Shown here piece by piece: positions 56,999-64,000 of a stretch of DNA of 64,000 nt (its first letter is position 1; each line of letters starts with the position of its first letter). This stretch comes from Streptomyces sp. Mut1 (GTDB taxonomy: Bacteria; Actinomycetota; Actinomycetes; Streptomycetales; Streptomycetaceae). The stretch lies in assembly GCF_030719295.1 (NCBI RefSeq), contig NZ_CP120997.1, forward strand, positions 2,356,001 to 2,420,000. Direction: 5' to 3'. The position numbers were made by a program, and so were the translations under genes. Under the pieces are notes generated by a model, which was given only the letters and a program-made list of their open reading frames with translations, ran no database searches and was not told where the DNA came from.

Positions 56999-58264
56999 AT
57001 GAAGCTCGCAGTAGTGGGTGGCGGGTCCACCTACACCCCTGAACTGATCGACGGATTCGCCCGGCTGCGTGACACGCTGCCGGTCGAGGAGCTGGTCCTC
57101 GTCGACCCGGCCGCCGACCGGCTCGAACTCGTGGGCGGCCTCGCCCGGCGGATCTTCGCCAGGCAGGGCCACCCGGGACGCATCGTCACCACATCGGACG
57201 TCGACGCGGGAGTCGCCGGCGCCGACGCCGTCCTGCTCCAGCTGCGCGTCGGCGGCCAGGCCGCCCGCAACCGGGACGAGACCTGGCCGCTGGAGTGCGG
57301 CTGCGTCGGCCAGGAGACCACCGGGGCCGGCGGCCTCGCCAAGGCCCTGCGCACCGTCCCGGTCGTCCTGGACATCGCGGAACGGGTCCGGCGCACCAAC
57401 CCGGACGCCTGGATCATCGACTTCACCAACCCGGTGGGCATCGTCACCCGCGCGCTGCTCCAGGCCGGCCACAAGGCCGTCGGCCTGTGCAACGTGGCGA
57501 TCGGCTTCCAGCGCAAGTTCGCCGCGCTCCTGGACGTGACCCCCGGCGAGGTGCACCTCGACCACGTCGGGCTCAACCACCTGACGTGGGAGCTGGGGGT
57601 GCGCCTCGGCGGCCCCGAGGGCGAGGACGTCCTGCCTCGGCTGATCGCCGAACACGGCGACGCCATCGCGGACGACCTGCACATGCCGCGCGCGATCGTG
57701 GACCGCCTCGGCGTCGTCCCCTCGTACTACCTGCGCTACTTCTACGCGCACGACCAGGTCGTGCGCGAGATGGGCACCAAGCCCTCGCGGGCGGCCGAGG
57801 TCGCCGCCATGGAGAAGGAACTCCTGGCGATGTACGGCGATCCGGAGCTGGCCGAGAAGCCCGCGCTGCTCGCCAAGCGCGGCGGCGCCTTCTACTCGGA
57901 GGCCGCCGTGGACCTCGCCGCCGGCCTGCTCGGCGGCAGCGGCTCCTCGCACCAGGTGGTGAACACGTACAACAACGGCACCCTGCCGTTCCTGCCGGAC
58001 GACGCGGTGATCGAGGTGCAGGCGAAGGTCGACGCCTCGGGTGCGACGCCGCTCGCCGTGCCGGCCCTGGACCCGATGTACGCGGGGCTGATCGCCAACG
58101 TCACGGCGTACGAGCACCTCGCGCTCCAGGCCGCGCTGCACGGCGGCCGGGACCGGGTGTTCAAGGCGCTGCTCGCGCACCCCCTGATCGGCCAGTTCGA
58201 GTACGCCGAGGCGCTCACCGACAAGCTGATCGCGCACAACCGGGAGCACCTCCCGTGGGCGTGA
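56999..58264 (+). CDS. csnH: GH4 family 6-phospho-glycosidase CsnH
   Basis: The 421-residue GH4 enzyme has a Rossmann fold (VVGGGSTYTPELI at 5-17), NAD-dependent redox catalysis and metal ligands C164 (GLCNVAIGF) and H194 (GLNHLTWELG). GH4 enzymes cleave phosphorylated glycosides via oxidation at C3 and need Mn2+ and reductant. Here the substrate should be imported and phosphorylated glucosamine oligosaccharides. It lies 3 bases after csnG and overlaps csnK. Its chitosan role is known from the S. coelicolor csn cluster. Confidence 0.9.
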   Translation: MKLAVVGGGSTYTPELIDGFARLRDTLPVEELVLVDPAADRLELVGGLARRIFARQGHPGRIVTTSDVDAGVAGADAVLLQLRVGGQAARNRDETWPLECGCVGQETTGAGGLAKALRTVPVVLDIAERVRRTNPDAWIIDFTNPVGIVTRALLQAGHKAVGLCNVAIGFQRKFAALLDVTPGEVHLDHVGLNHLTWELGVRLGGPEGEDVLPRLIAEHGDAIADDLHMPRAIVDRLGVVPSYYLRYFYAHDQVVREMGTKPSRAAEVAAMEKELLAMYGDPELAEKPALLAKRGGAFYSEAAVDLAAGLLGGSGSSHQVVNTYNNGTLPFLPDDAVIEVQAKVDASGATPLAVPALDPMYAGLIANVTAYEHLALQAALHGGRDRVFKALLAHPLIGQFEYAEALTDKLIAHNREHLPWA

Positions 58265-59229
58265 ACGGTTCGGTCCTCGCGATCGACGCGGGGAACAGCA
58301 AGACCGATGTGGCACTCATCGGTGCGGACGGCACGGTGCTGTCCACGGCCAGGGGCGGCGGCTTCCAGCCGCCCGTGGTCGGTATCGGTACGGCGGTGGA
58401 CGTGCTCGGCGCGGCGGTGGAGCGGGTGCTGGCCTCGGCCGGCGTGGACACCGGGGCGGTCGCCCATGTGTCCGCCTGCCTCGCCAACGCCGATCTGCCG
58501 GTCGAGGAGGAGCAGCTGACCGAGGCGCTCGGCGCGCGCGGCTGGGGCCGCACGGTCGAGGTGCGCAACGACACCTTCGCGATCCTGCGGGCCGGGGTGG
58601 ACGAGCCGCGCGGGGTGGCCGTGGTGTGCGGCGCGGGGATCAACTGCGTCGGCATGGTGCCGGACGGGCGGACCGCCCGCTTCCCCGCGATAGGCCGGAT
58701 CTCCGGTGACTGGGGCGGCGGTTCGGGTCTGTCCGAGGAGGCGATGTGGTTCGCCTCGCGGGCCGAGGACGGGCGCGGCGAGCCGACGGAGCTGGCCCGC
58801 GCGCTCCCCGCGCACTTCGGGCTCGGTTCGATGTACGCGCTGATCGAGGCGCTGCACCTGGGCCGCATCGCGCCGGAGCGCCGGCACGAGCTGACGCCGG
58901 TGCTCTTCGCGACGAGCGCGGCCGGCGACCCGGTGGCGCGGGCCCTGGTGGACCGGCTGGCCGAGGAGGTCGTGGCGCTGGCCTCGGTCGCGCTGTCCCG
59001 CCTGGGGCTGCTCGGTGAGGAGGCCCCGGTGGTCCTGGGCGGCAGCGTACTGGCGGCCCGGCACCCGCAGTTGGACGCCCGGATCGCCGGACTCCTCGCG
59101 GAGCGGGCCCCGAAGGCGGTGGTGCGGGTGGTGCGGGAGTCCCCCGTGCTGGGCGCCGGTCTCCTGGGCCTGGACCACACGCGTGCGGAGCCCGAGGTGC
59201 ACACCAGGCTGCGTGCGCAGTACGCCTGA
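58255..59229 (+). CDS. csnK: BadF/BadG-type sugar kinase CsnK
   Basis: The 324-residue ASKHA-fold kinase has the phosphate-1 loop LAIDAGNSKTDVALIG, the connect motif (NDTFAILRAG), phosphate-2 (VVCGAGINCVGM) and the adenosine loop (VVLGGSVLAA), as in N-acetylglucosamine kinases of the BadF/BcrA group. It probably phosphorylates glucosamine or its oligomers so that CsnH can act. GTG at 58255 lies 8 bases after GGAG inside csnH; GTG at 58261 (GTGA overlap with the csnH stop) is the alternative. Last gene of the csn operon. Confidence 0.85.
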   Translation: MGVNGSVLAIDAGNSKTDVALIGADGTVLSTARGGGFQPPVVGIGTAVDVLGAAVERVLASAGVDTGAVAHVSACLANADLPVEEEQLTEALGARGWGRTVEVRNDTFAILRAGVDEPRGVAVVCGAGINCVGMVPDGRTARFPAIGRISGDWGGGSGLSEEAMWFASRAEDGRGEPTELARALPAHFGLGSMYALIEALHLGRIAPERRHELTPVLFATSAAGDPVARALVDRLAEEVVALASVALSRLGLLGEEAPVVLGGSVLAARHPQLDARIAGLLAERAPKAVVRVVRESPVLGAGLLGLDHTRAEPEVHTRLRAQYA

Positions 59230-59553
59230 CGGATGGGCGGCAGGGGCGTCCCGTAGCCTTCGGGTTGTGGGGCGCCCTCGCGCGTACGGGAACCGATCGG
59301 TCGGCCCGGACGTGTTGAAGGGTGGGGAGGACGGCCGGTGGGGGATCGTGCCGTTCGCCTTGATCAACGGCGCAGGTCTTGATCGAATTGCTGTTGACCG
59401 CGGCCGGCCACGTTCGGCCGCACCACGGGCCCGGTGCTCGATCCAGGCGTTCTGGATGTGTGTACCGGTCCCTGCGGCCATACTTCTGGCCGGGTACCAG
59501 TCCCCCGATCGGCCGGGGGGCGGGCCGCCGTCAGTGACCGAGGGGGAGGTCGA
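59230..59553. other. Intergenic region before the glnX operon
   Basis: The 324 bases contain no supported gene and should hold the promoter of the glnX-glnH-pknG operon. A tract around 59360-59400 is relatively AT-rich with CTTGATC at two places, but no consensus promoter could be assigned. Confidence 0.4.
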
Positions 59554-60954
59554 GTGACACACCCGCCGAGTGTGCGCCGGGCGCCGCACAGCGCGCCGGA
59601 GCAGCCACCCGCGCCGGCGGCCGTACCCGTGCCGCCGCAGCGCGGCGGCCGGGCGGTCGCGGTCGAGTTGCTGCGTGCCGCGGCGACCACCGAACCGGGC
59701 AGGCTCCGGATCATCGGGGCCGTACTGGCGCTCCTGGTCCTGGCGTTCGGGGCGGTGGCGGCGGTCGAGATCAACGACCGCGCGGCCTCGGCCAACGACG
59801 TGGTGGAGCGCAGCCAGCCGCTCAGTGCGGACGCGGCGGGCATCTACCGCTCGCTGGCGGACGCGGACGCGGCGGCGGCGAGCGGCTTCCTGGCCGGTCC
59901 GCGGGAGCCGCGCGCGGTGCACGACCAGTATGTGAAGGACATCGAGGAGGCGTCCCGCCTGCTGGTGAAGGCCGCGGCGAACACGGACACCTCCTCGGCG
60001 TCCGGCCGCGAGATCACCACGCTCAACGAGGGACTGCCGCGCTACACGGGTCTGATCGAGCGCGCCCGCGCCACCAACCGGCAGGGCCTGCCGCTGGGCG
60101 GCGCCTACCTGCGGTACGCGAACCAGCAGATGTCCGGCCAGCTGCTGCCGGCCGCCGAGCGGCTGTACGAGGCGGAGACCGGCCGGCTCGACCGGGACCA
60201 GCACTCCGCGCGGGCCCGGCCGTTCTTCTCGCTGGGCATCGGAATCGTCGCGCTGGCGGTGCTGTTCTGGGCGCAGCGGCGCAACTACCGCCGGACGAAC
60301 CGGGTGTTCAACCACGGTCTGCTGGCCGCGACGGCCGCGGCGACGGTGCTGCTGCTGTGGCTGGCGGTGGGGCACACGGTGGCCCGCTCCGACCTGGCCC
60401 AGGCCGATTCGCACGGGCAGCGGTCCATGGACGTGCTGAACCGGGCGCGCATCGACTCGCTGAAGGCGCGCGCCGACGAGAACCTCACGGTGGTCGCCCG
60501 GGGCGCGGTGCTCACCGCCGACGGCAAGAGCGACAAGTACGAGACGGACTACACCGCGGGCATGAAGGCGCTCGGCGAGGAACTGGCCGAGGCGGCGAAG
60601 CTCGCCGAGGACACCGGTGACACCGAGGGCGGCAAGCCGGTGGCCTCGGCCGCCAAGGCGGTCACCGAGTGGCAGGGCCGCCACCGGACCGCCCGCAAGG
60701 CCGACGACAGCGGCGACTACGACACCGCCCTGGAGCAGATCATCGGCCAGAAGAACTCCACGGGCGAGTCCTTCACGAAGGTGGACGAGGCCCTGCGCAA
60801 GGCGCTCGACCACGAACAGAGCGACTTCACCCGGGCCGCGGAGGACGGGCGCGGCGCCCTGGGCGGCCTGCCGGTCGGCGCGGTGGTCCTGGCCGTGCTG
60901 GGCGCGGTCGCGGCCATCGTCGGGGTCAACCGCAGGCTCTCGGAGTTCCGGTGA
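59554..60954 (+). CDS. glnX: GlnX-like transmembrane protein of the PknG pathway
   Basis: The 466-residue protein has four membrane helices (about 49-74, 224-243, 256-275 and 443-462) with two large extracellular loops (76-222 and 277-440) that are mostly alpha-helical. That is the topology of mycobacterial GlnX (Rv0412c), which senses ligand-bound GlnH and stimulates PknG. It is the first gene here before a glutamine-binding-like protein and PknG, the same order as glnX-glnH-pknG. The GTG at 59554 follows GGGGGAGG; a proline-rich cytoplasmic N-terminus precedes helix 1. The call rests mainly on synteny and topology, since the sequence itself is not well conserved. Confidence 0.7.
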   Translation: MTHPPSVRRAPHSAPEQPPAPAAVPVPPQRGGRAVAVELLRAAATTEPGRLRIIGAVLALLVLAFGAVAAVEINDRAASANDVVERSQPLSADAAGIYRSLADADAAAASGFLAGPREPRAVHDQYVKDIEEASRLLVKAAANTDTSSASGREITTLNEGLPRYTGLIERARATNRQGLPLGGAYLRYANQQMSGQLLPAAERLYEAETGRLDRDQHSARARPFFSLGIGIVALAVLFWAQRRNYRRTNRVFNHGLLAATAAATVLLLWLAVGHTVARSDLAQADSHGQRSMDVLNRARIDSLKARADENLTVVARGAVLTADGKSDKYETDYTAGMKALGEELAEAAKLAEDTGDTEGGKPVASAAKAVTEWQGRHRTARKADDSGDYDTALEQIIGQKNSTGESFTKVDEALRKALDHEQSDFTRAAEDGRGALGGLPVGAVVLAVLGAVAAIVGVNRRLSEFR

Positions 60955-60965
60955 CAGGGGAAGCG

Positions 60966-62000
60966 ATGACAGCGAAGGACCCGAGGACGGGCCGCGGCCC
61001 GCTGCGCCGGCTGCGCGGCTGGGGCGGGGTGAGCGCCATGGCCGCCGCCTGCGCGGTGACGGCGTCGCTGACCCTGCTGCCGCTCTCCCACGACGGCGAC
61101 GACGTGTTCGGCCCCCAGGCGACGGGGCCGGGCGCGCTGAACGCCCTCCAGACGCGGGCCGATTCCTGCAAGGACCCGCTGGCCAGCGTCCCGCCGTCCG
61201 AGGTGGACGGCGAGGCGGTCAGGCGGATCAAGGAGCGCGGCAAGCTCATCGCGGGCGTCGACCAGAACAGCTTCCAGTGGGGTTTCCGTGACCCGGAGAC
61301 CGGGAAGCTGGAGGGCTTCGACATCGACCTGGTGCGGGCCATCGCCAAGGCCGTCCTCGGCGACGAGAACAAGGTGATCTTCCGGGCGATCCCGACCAAC
61401 CAGCGCATCGAGGCGCTGGAGAACGACAAGGTCGACGTCGTCGTGCGGACGATGACGATCAACTGCGCCCGGCTGCGCGACGTCTCGTTCTCCACCCCCT
61501 ACTTCCTGGCCGGCCAGCAGGTCCTCGCCGCCAAGGAGGACCACTCGATCACCGGCTACAACTCCACGCTGGCCGGCAAGCGGATCTGCACCGCCGAGGG
61601 CTCCACGGCGTACGACGAGCTGAAGAAGAAGTCGTACGGCGCCGTCTTCGAGGACGAGCACGACGGCACCCCGGCCGACGAGGACCAGCTGACCGTCCCC
61701 AACCAGCTGGACTGCCTGGTGCGGCTCCAGCTGGGCGAGGTGGACGCGATCGTCACGGACAACGCGCTGGCCGCCGGCCAGGCCGCCCAGGATCCGGCCG
61801 TGCAGCTCAAGGGCACCCCGTTCACCGAGGAGTACTACGGCGTGGCCACGAAGCTGGGCGCCGACGACCTGGTGGCCCGGGTCAACAAGGTGCTGCTCGA
61901 CTACACCTCCGGTGGCGCGGGCAGCCCCTGGATGACGTCGTACAAGAAGTGGCTGGCGAACGGCCTGCCGGGAATCGAAGGGCCGCCGAAACCGCAGTAG
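60966..62000 (+). CDS. glnH: GlnH-like amino acid-binding protein
   Basis: The 344-residue periplasmic-binding-protein family 3 domain (IKERGKLIAGVDQNSFQWGF, then GFDIDLVRAIAKAVLG and DVVVRTMTINCARLRDVSFSTPYF) corresponds to GlnH (Rv0411c), which binds Asp/Glu/Gln. In mycobacteria it is a lipoprotein; here a hydrophobic stretch (about 25-45) has a Cys only at its front and no lipobox, so it is probably held by an uncleaved signal anchor. ATG at 60966 has GGGGAA upstream. It overlaps no gene and follows glnX by 11 bases. Confidence 0.8.
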   Translation: MTAKDPRTGRGPLRRLRGWGGVSAMAAACAVTASLTLLPLSHDGDDVFGPQATGPGALNALQTRADSCKDPLASVPPSEVDGEAVRRIKERGKLIAGVDQNSFQWGFRDPETGKLEGFDIDLVRAIAKAVLGDENKVIFRAIPTNQRIEALENDKVDVVVRTMTINCARLRDVSFSTPYFLAGQQVLAAKEDHSITGYNSTLAGKRICTAEGSTAYDELKKKSYGAVFEDEHDGTPADEDQLTVPNQLDCLVRLQLGEVDAIVTDNALAAGQAAQDPAVQLKGTPFTEEYYGVATKLGADDLVARVNKVLLDYTSGGAGSPWMTSYKKWLANGLPGIEGPPKPQ

Positions 62001-62121
62001 GCGGGACAGAGCCCGCGGGCCCGGCACGATCCAGAGACAAGGCCCTGGGCCGTCCGGCCGGCGGTGGCGGCACTGATCCTGCCGGGCCCCCCGCCCGGCA
62101 GGGAGAGCGAAGAGGTGATCG

Positions 62122-63456
62122 ATGGGCGTCGCTGGTCCCTTCCCCAGCTACGCGGCCCGGCCCCCCGGCCCTGTCATGGACCGGGACGAGGCCGACCGCG
62201 CGCTGGCCCGGCTCGGCGCGGAGCACGAGGCGATCGAGACCTCTCTCCTGGCCCTCCAGGACCACGCCGGCCGCCGGCTCCTGGAGGGCGCCGAGCTGAC
62301 CGGTGTCACCCGGGAGCGGTGGACCGTCACCGAGCGGTCGATCACGCTGCTGTGGAGCTACTTCGACGCGTACGCGGGTGTGCTGAACGAGGCGCGCGAG
62401 GTGCGGGCCAGGCGCCGCCACCCCAACCGGGAGGACCTGGCGACCCTGACCGAGCTGCTGCGCGGCCAGGGGGTCACGGTGGCGCACGCGGCGGCCGGGC
62501 ACGACCCGTCGGTCAGCGGCCCGGCCCGGCTCTCCGAGCGGTTCACGCTGGAGGAGCTGGTCTCCCGGATGAACGGGCTGTACGCGCGCGCCCTCGACAT
62601 GGTCGTCGCGTCCGACGCCGTGTGGTCGGCGATGCCCGCCCGCATAGACCTCCTCGCCGCCGAGCTGCGCCGTACCCACTCGCTGGCGCACTCGGTGGGC
62701 GTGCGGCCCGGGGAACACCCCGCGGGCGACGACCTGGAGTCGATCACCCAGGAGCTGACGACGCTGCGGGCGCAGGTGATCTCGGACCCGCTGGCGTTCT
62801 GGCTGCCGGGGCCCGGGAGCGCGGCGCCCGGCGGCGGGCGTCCGGACACCACACGCTACGACCGGGCGGCGCAGGCGCTGGAGGAGGTGCGGCGCGAGGT
62901 CGAGGCGGTGCTCGCCGTCCGGCAGGACGCCGAACAGCGCCTCGTGCACCTGCGCGACGTGCTCTCCCGGGCCGACCGCACACTGGCCGAGGCCCGCACG
63001 GCGCGCGGCGAGGTGCTGGCCAAGATCGCCGCGTCCGAGGTGCCCGTGGTCAACGGCCCGCCGACCGTGCTCCAGGAGCGCCTGGCGGCAGCGTCGGAGT
63101 ACCGCAGGCACGCCCGCTGGCACCGGCTCTCGCCGCTCCTGGAGACCCTGGAGCGGGAGGCCGAGGAGGAGTTGCTGCGGGCCCGGGAGCAACTGACGGC
63201 GGTCACCGCGCCGCTGGCCGTCCGGGCGGAGCTGCGCGGCCGGCTCGACGCGTACAAGGCGAAGGTGGCCCGGCACGGCCTGGCGGAGGACCCGGTCCTC
63301 ATCGAGCGCTACGACGCGGCGCGCCGGATGCTGTGGAGCGCCCCGTGCGATCTGCGGGTGGCCGCGCAGGCGGTGCAGCGCTATCAGGACGCGGCGCTGG
63401 ACCAGCTGAGCGGCCGGGGCGGGTCCGGCCCGCGGGACCGGCGGGGGCACCCGTGA
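62122..63456 (+). CDS. Helical coiled-coil protein between glnH and pknG
   Basis: The 444-residue protein has no signal, no membrane segment and long amphipathic helices; heptad-like stretches occur at about 20-70 and from 250 to 410 (EEVRREVEAVLAVRQDAEQRLVHLRDVL is an example of the pattern in parts). It shows no enzyme motif that I recognise. AGAGG lies 6 bases before the ATG. It is 121 bases after glnH and 94 before pknG, so it belongs to the operon, which has no counterpart gene in mycobacteria as remembered. It may be an adaptor or scaffold for the kinase or its substrates. Confidence 0.7.
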   Translation: MGVAGPFPSYAARPPGPVMDRDEADRALARLGAEHEAIETSLLALQDHAGRRLLEGAELTGVTRERWTVTERSITLLWSYFDAYAGVLNEAREVRARRRHPNREDLATLTELLRGQGVTVAHAAAGHDPSVSGPARLSERFTLEELVSRMNGLYARALDMVVASDAVWSAMPARIDLLAAELRRTHSLAHSVGVRPGEHPAGDDLESITQELTTLRAQVISDPLAFWLPGPGSAAPGGGRPDTTRYDRAAQALEEVRREVEAVLAVRQDAEQRLVHLRDVLSRADRTLAEARTARGEVLAKIAASEVPVVNGPPTVLQERLAAASEYRRHARWHRLSPLLETLEREAEEELLRAREQLTAVTAPLAVRAELRGRLDAYKAKVARHGLAEDPVLIERYDAARRMLWSAPCDLRVAAQAVQRYQDAALDQLSGRGGSGPRDRRGHP

Positions 63457-63550
63457 GACGGACCGGGTCCGGGGAGCGCGCAGCGGGCATGAGCAGGAGT
63501 GACGGACCGTCGAGGCCGCCGAGGCGGCGGGGCGAAGAGGGGGAACGAAC

Positions 63551-64000
63551 ATGAGTACGCAGTGCCAGCGCCCCGCGTGCGAGGGCGGTTACGAGGACAT
63601 GGGCGGCGGTGAGCTGTACTGCGACACCTGCGGTCTGGCGCCGGTGGTATCGCCCAATGGCCTGGTGAGTTCGCCGGCGACGGGGATCACGGGCGGCGGG
63701 CGGGCGAGCGGCCGGAGCAGCGGCAGCTCCTCCGCCCGCAGCAGTTCGCAGTCCTCGTCGCGGGCGTCGTCCCGGGCCTCCTCGCGTTCGTCGACCTCGC
63801 GGCGTTCGGTCTCGGGGCGGCTGTCGCGCTCGCTGTCCGGCCGGACCGGCTCGCATTCGGTCTCGGTGCGCTCGTCGGCCAAGTCGACCAACGCCTCGGG
63901 CCGCAACCGGCTGGGCGCGGGTCTGGTGCAGGTCCCGGACGTGCCGCGCCCCGATCCGCGTACCGCCGTGATGGAGAACCCGGAGGTGCCCGAGCGCAAG
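63551..64000 (+). CDS. pknG: Serine/threonine kinase PknG, N-terminal part (cut by window edge)
   Basis: One hundred and fifty codons are visible. The start holds a zinc-ribbon-like site C5-x4-C10 and C24-x2-C27 (CQRPAC...YCDTCGLAP), followed by a serine/arginine-rich low-complexity region (about 48-110) and VPDVPRPDPRTAVMENPEVPERK at the end, which is the segment that in PknG proteins leads into the second metal site (rubredoxin-like) and the kinase. The kinase domain itself lies beyond the window. The gene follows the coiled-coil gene at 94 bases with GAGGGGG in the gap. Placement after glnX and glnH agrees. Identification relies on the visible N-terminus and remembered family members. Confidence 0.75.
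   Translation, partial: MSTQCQRPACEGGYEDMGGGELYCDTCGLAPVVSPNGLVSSPATGITGGGRASGRSSGSSSARSSSQSSSRASSRASSRSSTSRRSVSGRLSRSLSGRTGSHSVSVRSSAKSTNASGRNRLGAGLVQVPDVPRPDPRTAVMENPEVPERK

Overview
The window reads as a chromosomal core segment of a Streptomyces. It has very high GC with strong third-position GC bias, many GTG starts behind GGAGG-type ribosome sites, and an mre/clp/sod/csn gene order that matches, from memory, the region around SCO2607-SCO2666 of S. coelicolor. No insertion sequence, prophage, CRISPR array, rRNA gene or secondary-metabolite cluster was seen. Most genes are intact; only the two edge genes (a CYTH protein at the left, PknG at the right) are cut by the window.

Layout. 1-7.1 kb, minus strand: the cell-shape/sporulation-wall cluster mreB-mreC-mreD-PBP2-rodA with a CYTH protein after it, and ndk upstream. 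7.2-11.8 kb, minus: valS, folC and a DUF4233 membrane protein. 12-18 kb: a Pro/Gly/Gln-rich membrane-anchored protein, then the protein-quality-control block clpX, clpP2, clpP1 and tig, then tRNA-Pro(UGG) and tRNA-Gly(UCC). 18-26.6 kb: accessory core genes (acyltransferase, CPA2 antiporter, SpoIIE-type phosphatase, Nei-like glycosylase, rpiB, bioY, amino acid permease). 26.6-31 kb: sodF with a Nur-type operator and an s-SodF-like 3' RNA, MOSC protein, aldo/keto reductase, a lipoprotein, and an Rv2466c-like mycothiol oxidoreductase with a SigR-type promoter. 31-42 kb: two PepN-type aminopeptidases flanking a large secreted subtilase, aspartate-semialdehyde dehydrogenase and a DUF1203 protein. 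42-47 kb, minus: LysR regulator with allantoicase, malQ, a small membrane protein and an unusual 12-residue-repeat microprotein coupled to malQ. 47-52.3 kb: secreted GH84-like enzyme, HNH protein, MscS channel. 52.5-59.2 kb, plus: the csnREFGHK operon for glucosamine-oligosaccharide uptake and breakdown, headed by a perfect palindromic operator. 59.5-64 kb, plus: a GlnX-GlnH-coiled-coil-PknG operon resembling the mycobacterial aspartate/glutamate-sensing pathway.

Several parts fit together. clpP1P2 carries an exact ClgR box just upstream of a SigR-like promoter, joining proteolysis to thiol stress; the Rv2466c-like gene has the same promoter class. The sodF locus shows both halves of a nickel switch: a Nur box in front and a terminator-ended 3' RNA with an anti-Shine-Dalgarno stretch. 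The csn operon has regulator, binding protein, two permeases, NAD-dependent GH4 glycosidase and sugar kinase, but no transporter ATPase, which must come from elsewhere (MsiK is the known shared ATPase in streptomycetes). All functional calls rest on reading motifs and on remembered families; no database search was possible.
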